NCBI GenBank assembly: GCA_036768485.1
Contig: JAVLUZ010000731.1
Coordinates: 164,001-228,000 of the forward strand
Direction of reading: 5' to 3'
DNA: 64,000 nucleotides
Source: Mermis nigrescens
Lineage: Eukaryota; Nematoda; Enoplea; Mermithida; Mermithidae
Positions 21,101 to 33,100 of this stretch are shown one piece after another (within the stretch, counting starts at the first letter, position 1; each line of letters starts with the position of its first letter). The notes beneath the pieces are model-generated. The model saw nothing but the letters and a program-made list of their open reading frames with translations, searched no databases and was not told where the DNA came from. Both the position numbers and the translations under genes were made by a program.

Positions 21101-24100
21101 ACAATCTTGTTTTCCGACTGTTTGACAGGTGCATTTCATTTGGCAAGTTATTTATTAGTTTACTGATTGATTCACTCAAGTCTTCCTAATGAAAAGTGGT
21201 ATACCACCTCAGAAAAATGCTGCGATGAAACAAGAAGGACAAATATGTCACGGATTATTGAACATATACAACAAAGGGACTAGGAATAAGTCACATGTGA
21301 GCCTAAAAAACATAAGACTATGCAAAAAATCCGACTTTCTCTAAGCAACACACAAAACAATGCATATTCTCGGCCTCTGAAAACTGATGGTGTCTTCTCA
21401 AAACCTATCCCACTGGATTGCTAAAGAGCTAAAAGGAAACTTTGAATTGTGCTGAATCGTCGATTTAGTTGGATATCAGTATCGCTAATTTCCGACAATA
21501 TAATCAACATTGTTTTGACTCAAATTATGTTTTTTATTATGGCCATCAGTTACACGTGCTATCTAGCATTATGGTGATGTGCATTTTATCTTGCTTTAGC
21601 GTCTATTGCTAGTCATTTATTCTTGTATTTTCTTGCTCGTCTATCCTGCTGATTATTCTTGCGCCTTGTCCTATATTGTTCAGTGTGACCCTCTTTGTGT
21701 ACATATGTTATGTGCACTGTTTTTTTCTAACAGACAAAATTTTTGAGGCTCGCATACAAAGATTTTAGGATCCGTCTGGTTACAATTTATAATGATTTTT
21801 TGTGGCAAAATAATAGTAATTTTGACGCTTTTTTGAGCACTGTTTAGCGAAATTAAAAAAAATATTTTGGTATTCCGCGCCAAATATTATAATTACATTC
21901 TATTTGGATCCAAGCTCGGGAATTAAACACTCCAAAACCTCTATCTATAAGCATCTTTGTACAGATTTAAGCATCTTTTACATCTATCTCTACTTTTTTA
22001 TAAAGATTTATGCAGAAAAAAGAAGTATTAAACATCTTTGCACTGTTTTCTGCCGTTTGAACATGAAATTGACTTGAATGACATTGTGTTACATGCTTTT
22101 TGAGTCGAATTTTATGTGTAAATGAAAAATAAAATTCCGGCGCTTCGCGCCGAACTAATATAACCAGCTAAATTTAGGAAAAGTAACACTTTTTGTGAAG
22201 AGTGCGAGTGCGGCTCACCTTTGACAATCTAATAGTATGTGGAAATGTGTATTTCGCTCATACAAAGACGTTTCCGGAAACAAATTGAGTTGTTTTTTAA
22301 TTTAGATTGATTAGCTCTTTTATAGAATAAATGTTGTTTTAGTTGTTTCTCGAAGTGAAGCGTAATTTCCTCCTATAGGCCACAGAATATACTTCAATTT
22401 TTGTGTTGCTTGGAGAAAATTTGTTTTTCAGCTAATTCTTGTGAAATTTGGCACGCATATGTGGCTTTTTCCAGTCCTCTTCTTTTATACCGTTACTAAT
22501 CCGCAATTCTAAGTATTTTTATTTTTCATTAATTCCGAACCCATCAGAGTATTTTTCCATGATAGTTCAATATAGCTACCTTCATTGTAGAAAAACAAGC
22601 CTCTTCCGATTTGAAGTGGGGAAAAAACCTGCATAAAAATACCCACTGCATTGAATTAGGACTTAGTATAAATTACTTACTGCTGCATACAGTTACATCT
22701 GAAATTTCACAGAACGACTAAATGAACTGAAGAAACATTCTTAACATATTAAGTGAACCAGCCAGCGGCCGTTTGATTTGGCACGATTCACCGCATGCTT
22801 CCATTATAACAAACTATGTAAATAGAGATTTAATAGGCTTTCCTGAAATACTTACCTTTTTTCAAAAAATAAAAAAGCTTGCGCGCCAACCTTACGATTG
22901 CTTTTCGCTTTTATTGAGCAGTTATAAAACTAAGCTAATTTAGTATAAAAACTGTATGCAACAAAAAGGGCGTATTTCAAACTCAGCTCAAATTAGCAGC
23001 GTTTGAACATATCTTGACTTTCGATTTGTAATAATGTTCTTATAAAGAATCTTTATTAAAAAACCAACTTTCTTGAAAACAAAAACAGTTTTTAGTGAGT
23101 ATTCTTTAACATCTATATCTGGATCAATATTGAGCGTTAACAGATCAAATAATACGCGATGTGTAGCCCTTGATCCATACTATATTTTTACTGCAGAATG
23201 TTCTAAGTCGAGGACTGTGATTCTTACGGTGAATATGATATAAATTTAAGTGTCCTTGTTTCAGGTCTCATTATAAAGATTTCTAAAACTGTAGAAATAG
23301 TACATGTTCGCAAATAAAAACTTTTATTTGTCAGAAAAAGTATAGAATCTACAAATTTTAACAAAGAGGACCTAACTCTATACAAGACGGGGTTAGATTG
23401 GCATCAGGAGATCCGCATATTTTGCCCTGCTTTTTGATAACCAGCGCATATAAGGTAATTTTAAAGAGGCTCGGTCTTAGGCATTTGGGGGGCCCTGTGC
23501 GAGGTACCTTTTTGGGGCCCCCGGTATTTGACAGTTTGAAACCTCTAAATTTAAGTTATACGTAGCTACCACACATGCACAGGGGAGCGGAGGGTGAGGG
23601 CCGAGGGAGTATTGCTCCCACTGAAGGGTCAGCCAGCCAGGTACTGTCCAGCGATTTTGAGTTGATGGAACCATTTTTTGCATCATTTTTGACGGCAAGA
23701 CAAAATCACTAAAAATGTCAAAATTTTTCTAGCGCTTCGAGCCGGATTACACACATTAATGACTTTATTCATTTTCTAGCTGGCCAAAAAATATTACACC
23801 AGTTTTTTGCATAAAATGTCAAAAATGTTTGAAATTTTCTATAGAAATTCTGCAGCAAAAGTGATTTTGAATGAAAGTCGACTACATGAAACGTCGAAAA
23901 AACACCATTTTGCGCGTGAGCAGCGAATTTTCGGACCTATTTTCGACTGTTTTTGGAAAAATTTAGGGAACCACTCAAAGGTGGGCTGCACGGAAATTCT
24001 CGGGGAGGGAGTGCGAAATTTTTTCACGCCCAAAAATGGTATGAAAAGTGATGGAAGGGCAAAAAACACCATTTTTTGACGCTTCTTATTGAGCTCTATC

Positions 24101-27100
24101 CGTTGGCATCAAAAAATCGCGAAAAAAACAGAAAAATTTTCAAAATCGAATTCTGGGGGTAGTCCGAATTTCTGGGGGTATTCAGCAGGCTGAGGATGTA
24201 TATCCCCCAATTCCCCACCCACGCCCACGTGTGGAACCGCTCATTATAACAAAATCCTAGATCGGCCACTGTGCTCATGTAAGTCTCAAGTTGAAACAAA
24301 TAGTTTTATCTTGAACTGATCCCCAGATCATGCAGGCTCCTTTAACGCGAGTAGCGCTAAGATCGGAATATTAATTAAATGCTTCTGTCCATAATTCACA
24401 TAGTAATATGCAGAAAGATTGAACGAAAAATAATAATGAAAAATGTGAATATATGATTCTTTAGCAATTTTTCAAACGTGATGTTTCACTTCAAATTAAT
24501 TTGTGAAAAAGCGTGTTTTTAGCATCTGAGTGAGAATATCACAAAACAAAGCTATCCGCGTCAAATTTTTTTTAAATGGAAAATTTGTAAAAGAAAAACA
24601 ACCTAGCAACACTATTCATAATAACGCATTTGAATCTGGAACTTCAACAAGCATTGTATAGTAAATAGCTATAAACAGCGTGCATAAGATAGTTCATAAA
24701 ATAAGTAATATAAGCAGCACTTCTCATGTAAAAATATAGCGCAGAAAATTCTATGAAGGCATAATGCAATTACTTATACTACGGGATTCTACTACAAAGA
24801 TTCAAAAATTTAAAAATAATGTCAAGCTTTAAAAATTTAACAATTTCAGCATATTTTTTAAGCATTTCAGCACAAAATAGGAAGTTTACTCATATTTACA
24901 CATCGTGATAATGCAGTAAGATAGGTAGGTCTAAAGCCTGGAGATATAAAACCTTCAGCAGAAACAAACCAAAAACATCATTTAATGAAAATTCGCTTAA
25001 TTCAATAGTCATTCATTAGAGCAAAACACATATTCGTAAATATAGTTTAAAACATATAACGATATGTAGGTATTTAAATTATAATTTACTAAAATTTTTG
25101 AATTAATTTAATTTACTAAAATCCCACCTTTTTCATTTTCTTATAGTTTAAAATCTTTTATAATTCTCTTCATAATTTAATGGTATGTTTAAACTTTAAG
25201 TTTCTGTTGGTTTACAACTCTCGCTTAGCAAGCTCATTTTTAAAAACTATTTAAATTATAATGTACAAAAGTAAGAGTTATGTATGAGGTAAGGGTACCT
25301 ATGTATGTACTTAAAAAGAACACTTCTCGGTTCTTTACCTTTGATTTGAATATCGCATAAAAGCTGACTACAATTTTTTATAATTTAAGCAAGCTAATAA
25401 GCTTATTATTCATAATCACAGTCAAAATCCCGCGTTAAAAGACTGTTAGAAGCACTTGCATAGTGCGTTGTGGCGCCCCCAGGGGCCCTTCGGGTTCGCG
25501 GGGCCCTGTGCGGCCGCACACTCCGCACATGCCTTAGACCGGGCCTGATTTTAAACAAAGATTCGTAATTCTGATCTTATTGTGAACATATAAGAAAATG
25601 ACCTTTCAAACGCAACACTGGATTTAAAAACAAAATAAAATGGGATGTGTGGCACTGATCTAAAGTTCGATTCGATATAGAGAATATTTTCAAAAATAAG
25701 CCTGCGCAATGCTCTATGATTAAGGTTAAAGTCAAGTGTAAACTCATTCAAAGGAACTTAAAGTCAGATTTGTTTTTAGATTCAAAACCCTTTATGAGCT
25801 AGAGTTTGAATCTAGCACCTCCAGATCTGACTAATTATCGAGATTGAAGAAACGCGTCATACTGCGATGTGTAATTCTTATGCCATACTCTGTTTTCATT
25901 ATAATCTGAACGTCCCAATTTGTAACCGCGGAGGTTGTCAAACAAAAAAGGCGAAAAGCGTTTTTAATTAGACGCCAGTGCATAAATTTTAAACCTCTTG
26001 AACTAAATCACTATTGAGTTTAAACAAACAAAGTTAATTTCTATGTGTTTCCTCTGGAGCCTACATCTTATGAGAATAGTTTGCAGCTCGCGTCGTGATT
26101 TGGAGAAGTTGGTTGTCAAAAAAATGGACAGAAACGTGTTTTCACCACAGTTCTTTATAATCATAGCTTAAGAAACAATAAGCCCTCCGCTCCGCAAGCA
26201 GTAGGTAGAAAAATTTAATTGTACGTGTAAAGTTCACATGCTAATTGCTATAGTCTGTTTCATTTATCCGAGAGCTTTTTCAGTAAATGTTTTCGGAGGC
26301 TACAGTAACCCCTTCCTTCTTATTTACTGTAGTTGGCTATATCTCACTGTAGTTACTTAGCAGAGAAGGGTTTTTCAATTACATTTTTGCGACATAATTC
26401 ATTCTCGTCTTCCAGCAGATTAATCAACTTACAGATAAAAATCGCGCATTCAGCTTACCCTAAGTTGACACTTTAAACACAATAGACTAAAATGTCAAGA
26501 AATGCCGCGAACTCCCTCATAGCTCAGTGGTAAAACGTCTGCTTGTCGTGTCGAAGCAACCGGATTCGATTCCACCCGATAGCTTTTTATTCAATGCACT
26601 TACTGTAGTATATCCCAGTACTGATTAAATGCCTGAATTAAATTTATATAGGCGGATTAGTGCATTAAAAATGGAATAATTCCAGCCACTCGCCCGCACT
26701 GAAGTGATCTGCCGAATTACAGTAATTCATCTTGTATCGCTTACTGTAGTCCTTAAAAGAATTGACTAAAAAGCTCTCAAATAAATGAAACAGACTATAG
26801 CTTGGACTTGTGTGTGAAGAAAAATGAGAAGCAGTTTGACAACAAATGCCTTTATTATCAATCTTTTAAGATACCGCGTACCCCTAGGGGTATTCACATT
26901 TTAGGGGTTCCCCCCAACTATATTAATGGGGTCGAACATTCTATTACAAATAAACGCATTATCAAAACTCACTTCGATTAATATTCTGCCACATTATTTG
27001 TACGTAATTATCGCGGTCTGGTCTGAAAATATAAATATTGCATTCGTAAAGATTAATAAATAACAAATAAAAACGCCCTTTGACATAATAAACATTGTTC

Positions 27101-30100
27101 TATTATCGAATGATCTCATGACGTTAAAATTATCTACCTTTGTTGTTCATGAATCAATCCTAAAGCATGTCCGATTTCATGCAGAATAACTTGCGGCCAA
27201 TTGTTGCAATATGGACTCATGTTAACAACTTGTCCGCCACCAACCATTCCAAAGTGGGCATTGCATCTGTGACAATAAAGTTAGGCAACTTAGATAAGAA
27301 GATAGATGGCCAAATTTGTTGGAATAAAAGCATTTCTCTCAAAATACCCATTTGATGCTGCAATGATTATATAATTTCGATCCGTATTTCGTCTTGGAAT
27401 AAGCTTTATGCATGTGTACTTGCTGAATTCACGATTTGCCAGGCCTATTAAATCGGCCCGCAAAGAATCTAAATTTTATAAAAAGCATTAGTTGATGAAT
27501 TGCATCAATATGCGTTACGCATCATCCATGCAGCGATTTCTTATCTTTTGTCTTAGAACTCAACTTTAGTGTGTTATGGATATTATTAATATTATTCAGA
27601 GCAGAGTGTCGGAAGTTTTTCGAATTTTTACCGAGAAAATGCTATAACTTTGTAACCCCTCGCTCCTCTGAACATTGGTCTAAATGGTATTTTTAAAAAC
27701 AGAACAATAGAAAGAATAACAGCAATGTTCACAATAACAATTATCCTTATTATTTTTATTAAAATGATAAAATCTACAAATATAATCAAAGTTATTTATT
27801 GCAAAAATACTAATATGAAACAATAAATTTAGAAAAGCAATAAATAATAATTTATGAACAAAAGAGAAAATTATTGAACTGCCGAAAAATGATGATCGGG
27901 CAAAACTATCTATATATGTATCGGCATCGAAAAAATCGGAAAAAAACGATAAGTTTTCTAAAAATTTGGTTCTGGGCGTAAAAACATTTTTATTTACAGA
28001 AAAAATGCTCATACATGACGGTAGATGATCAAAATAATACTAATTTTTACTTTTTGTTGCCAACCGCACCTTATTTACATAATAATTTGAAATATTTCCA
28101 TATGAAAAAGCGTTGGTTCTTTTTCATTACATGCTCTAAATTTTAAAATTGAGAGAACACAAGGCTTGAATTAGGTAAAAATACTAATTGCAAAAGATTA
28201 CTTTCAAATTTGAAATTGAACAGAGACTGAATAAGCAATCAGAAGCTGTTAGATGTTTATCTTTGAATATCTACATAAGCAAACTCATTTCTGACAATAT
28301 GAGGTGTTATTATATTAATGCGATTGATCATAGAAGCTCCTCTAATTAAGTGAACTTTAATTAGGTCACCATATTTTCGTAATGATTTTAAAATGTTCCT
28401 AGTTTTAACTTTCATATATACAAAAAAACTTGTTAGAAAAATTAGTTGACTGTAATTTCATATAAGATACTTAGCAAAAGTTCTTTTGCCTAAAGCTTTG
28501 CTAAAAACTATGCTAATAATGCACACTTTTGTACCTAATACCACTTCTGGAAATTCAGGATGAATTGCATTGATGATGAAAGATTTAATATTTGTTAGGA
28601 ACGTGGAACAATTGTTCAAAAATTAGTTTAAAAGTTACTATAAGACGCGTCAAGCACATATGGAACGACACCACCTGGCCAAAAGTATGCTTGCAAAGCC
28701 GCCATTCTTTGTTTCTGGAAACCAAATTGATTTAACGCCTAGCTTTAAAGCACTGCAGACATTTATAAAGATGTTTAAAGCAAGGTAAAATAAGCTACTC
28801 GTGTAAACGGCTTTAGCAAATTAGTGGCCAAAACATTTTGTACAGAGTCGTAGGAGCACAATGTGTATGCATGCGTAAATTGAATTCTGGTATTCAATTA
28901 AAAAGATTCTAAATCATTAAACTTATTAATCATTTGAATTAGGTTATCTCATAAGATGGTTCTGGAAGAAACTCTTAAAATCTTGCTTGCTCAAGAAACT
29001 TAAGCAAAAAGAGATAAATAAATTTAAGCAACTCTTAAAGTTTAGGAAGCACAGAACAAAAACATTTCCTGCATGCTGTCAGGCGATTGCTTTGGTGACA
29101 TATGCACAATAGTTCTTTCGGTCTGAATTAGTCTGCTATGTCTTGTTTTGTAATTTCCTCAGCCTTTTTAGAGCATTGGCAATTAGAATCACTATTCGGA
29201 TGCTAACATAGGATTTCAATGTACTATTAAAATATAAAGGTTTTCAACTCGTGTCTCTCTTCAGCTAAAAAGTAAACTAAAATACACTTTATTACAATAA
29301 AAATCACTAACATTTAGCATATTTGTGAAATTTTTTGGCATTTCTTGTTAAACAAATTTTTTAAAATTAACCAGTACAAACGACAATGCTTAAATATGCA
29401 ACCATTGGTTGGTCGTTGATCTGAGAAGTTCATTCATTTTAATAAAACGCACATATGAAATGGTGCATTGTAAGGCATTTATTTTATCAATAGCTGCTAA
29501 TACAGTAAAACTCACAATACTCACAATAAATTGCAGCAATTTTCTATGATTTTCTGTCAGAATCAGCTATGCAGCAGTGGCAATTACATATAAAACACAA
29601 TAAAAATTGGCCATGGTATAGTAATTTTTGCAAAAAGATTCCCACTCGCTATTGAAAAAAAGTAATCCAGACCATACATTACAGTAAGCAAAAACGAGTT
29701 GAATAAAGTGATGAAGGGTGGACAGCATCAAAATTCTAGGGGGTTGAAGGATTTTTCAAAGGTCAAAAAATGGTCTTTGGTTTGGCGAAAAAGCACCAAT
29801 TTTCAACGTTTCTCATCGATTACTATCCATAAGCATCAGAAAATTGCGAAAAAACGAAAAAGTTTTCAAAAATTGAATTGTGGGGGGGGAAGTATTTTGA
29901 TTTCTGGGAGGGGAGGTATTTGGCCTTCTAGGGTGCTTACCCCAACCCGCCCAAGTGTGGTTGTAACTAATTATTGTATTGGGAAGAAAAAATTGATGCA
30001 TATAGCAAGCAAATTGCTACAACCTGCACCGTTACAAACATTTATTCACGACTTTTTCTTACGAAAATGCACTATGCATATGGAAATATGTCCCAAACAG

Positions 30101-33100
30101 AGACTTTTATTATGTGAAGAAGAAAAAATAGTAATTCATGAGATGAATTTTGCAGTTTTGACTTGCAAAAGGAACAAATTCAAGCCATAACTTATTGTAA
30201 ATGTAAAAAACTTTGTGAAGCGATGATTCATGTGCTTAAGGTACAATCATTAATTGTTTCTGTGAAAAAATTTCATGCAAGTAGCATGCAACATGCTGAA
30301 ATGGTGTACTGCGAAATATGTGGTTTTCTGTCAACATCTGTCATTAGTCAGGCTCATAAAACTGTTATTAATTGTGCTGCTGCTAGCATTGGTAAAGCCA
30401 CAAAAAAAGAAATATTCATAGTCCTAGTCTGACTACTATCCTTTTAGAAGACTAAGTCCTAGTCAGACTGAAGATAATATCTCAGAAGACTAAGTCGTGA
30501 GTCAAAAATTGTGTTTTTTCAGCAAAATGACCTCAAAAACCGGTATGAATGAATCATTTTCATTTGTTTTTGGCTTCATTTACCTCATTTTTCACACAAA
30601 ATTTTTCTTTTTAAAATGCTGGGGTCTAAATTTCCTTATTCCCCCTTACATGAATGTCTGGTAACATAATGATTAAGGCTGAAAACCGGGGTTGGGTAAC
30701 AACCGGGAACGACAACAATGGATTAAACCGAAAAAGGAAACGAAAACGTTCTAAGCCTCCTACCCATTCTTATGAACACCCGCAACCCCTTTTTGGGCCA
30801 AATTTCTCCCACTTAAGCATGGTTTTGCGGCCCCGGAAATGGACTATCCTATTATTTGCATGTGATGCTGACACCATTTCCATTTAGGGTTTCTCAACTC
30901 TGGGGGTTGTCTAAATAGTAAAACCGGGTTTTCCCAATTAGGGCTTATTTCATTTACGGCTAAATTTCTACCATCAGATGATTTTGAGACCCTTAATTAG
31001 GGTACCCCATTATTTAGATGTGATTCAGACCCTGCTTCCATCTGAGATGTCTGATTTCTCAATCCTGGAGTTGGTTTAAAAGTAGGGGCCATCAGTTAAA
31101 CACTCCTAACTCCGTTTCCGGCAGAACTTCTCCGACTTAAGAGTAGTTTTGGGGCTCAAAAACGGAGTATCCTATTATTTCCATGCAATGCTCTCCCCGA
31201 TTTTGCAAGAGGTTTTTCCACCTTTGGAAGTAGTGGTTTAAGTGGCGGAACTAGAATTTCCCCTATGTGGAGAAACGCTCGACGGAAGTGTGGTCAGCAA
31301 TACAAGTATATAATTGAATACTCCATTTCGGATCCCGGAACCACCCTTAAGTGGGCAAAAGTTTGTCGGAAACGGGTTTGAGGGTGTTAATTTTAATGTC
31401 CATTTTTTGGGGATCCCGGTTCCACCTTGTGAACCACAACCACCGCTAAGGTGGAGAAACTCCTGACAACATAAATGTCACTCATCTGGATGAGGTGACA
31501 GACGCAAACCAGCCAAAAACGTCTTTTTTACGCCAAAGTTAGAACTTTTCAACTCAGAAATAAGTTAGCATTGAGTGTAAAGAAACACGAGCAATGCGAC
31601 GTGTTACCATTGACAGGCACCTTAGTTTTAGAATAGTTCGCACTATTCAATTTAAAACCGTAATGATTTACAGAAAAAAGAGAGTAAAAAGGTGTTTTTT
31701 ACCTCACTTTAAACTTTACACTAGAATAATTAACTCTGACGCGTTCAAGTGAGATATATAATCCTTGAGAGGTACTTAACTTTTAAAATACTTTGCAATT
31801 CACAATTTATGACCGAAGCGAATGACAAACTAAAATGAAAAACGTGTGTTTCTTTGTACACCACCTGAATGTAAACTTCAAACCGCTTGAACTAAGTTCG
31901 TATTGACTCTACACAATCGCGAATAAGTTCAACGTGTAACCAACCCGTTAAGCGTAGTACTTTTCCATGAATAAGTTTTTTGGGGGACTTTTATACGAAA
32001 AATTTGGCAGATATAAACAAATCGTAACTTCGACCAAAATATGTCATTACATTCACAGATGTTTCTACTCTTTACACTCCCACTCAAGAATTAATGCGAA
32101 ATTCAAAAAACAAAAACATGCGATTAGAGGAATTTCTCCCTCTACAATTTGAAGCAATTAAATTGTTTGAGGCATCAAAACTGAGTTGTTCAAAAGCAGT
32201 GGAAAAAACCGTCTAAAATTGCTATATTTTCAAACACTTTGTACAAACTTTATACGATCATCACAAACTCGGTATTGAGTAAAAACAAACAAGTCTGCAT
32301 AATCTTTTCGGGGTACCCAAGTATATTATAGGTACGCGCTATGGCATTGCTTATTATTTGATGCTGTTATGTTTGTTTTGCACCACTTAAGTAAATAGAG
32401 AGCACTGCATGCAGATTCACATATTTTATTTAGGCACTCTTGTCAAAATTTTAAAACACCCAAAACAAGACAAAGCACGTAATCAATTATTAAAATCTTT
32501 AGGCATCTAAGGTTTTTAATAAAATATTTTGCGCTGGACCATACCCTATCAAACTACTCTTGGGTGTAGGTCATTCAGTAATGTTATTCAGGATGGGTAA
32601 AAAAACGAATCGCATATTGAACCTTTAACTTCTTATTTGCTTGTTCAAATTGAATGCGCTTTGCTTTGCATAAGAGCCCATCGAAAGAACGTTGAGCCCA
32701 CAAATCACCTTTTCAAGTGCGGCATAGTTTTTCCGCCGTTTCACTTTGTCTACTTTAATTTCAAATCATTTGTGATGCATCAATTTTTCGAGAAATTACA
32801 CAACTACAAAAATAATGCTTCCAGGCCGCAAAGAAAGTAGGAAAATGTAAAGAATAAGTATTATTCAGCGCAAAGCGCTGGAGAACTTCAAAAAGTTACG
32901 ATAGTCGATGGCCAAAAATCAAGAGTATATGTGGCACAACCGTTAATGTGGGCATAACCGCTAGCTACAAGTAGTGTGCAGTAGCTAATAGTGCACTTCA
33001 CAAACTAATGCACGACTGCTAATGTAACCGTAATAATTTTAAGTAATTTCAATTGAAATAATTTCAAGTTATAATTGTATGACTTTATTGTCAATTTCAT

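Larger units (their letters stand above)
18922..26246. other. Large astacin intron with fold-back elements, otherwise no gene
   Basis: Apart from the separately listed elements (20022-20239, 21199-22563, 23971-24236) I see no exon. A GC-rich palindrome with GGTGCCGGTACTAGCC and CTGGTACCGGTGC lies at about 19607-19653. A GC-rich block with GGGGCCC motifs occurs near 23490-23670 and again near 25470-25520. Confidence 0.5.

Noticed and set aside
29699..30190. Open frame of 163 codons
   Set aside because: The first half is a family A repeat copy seen at nine other places; no conserved domain or splice context.
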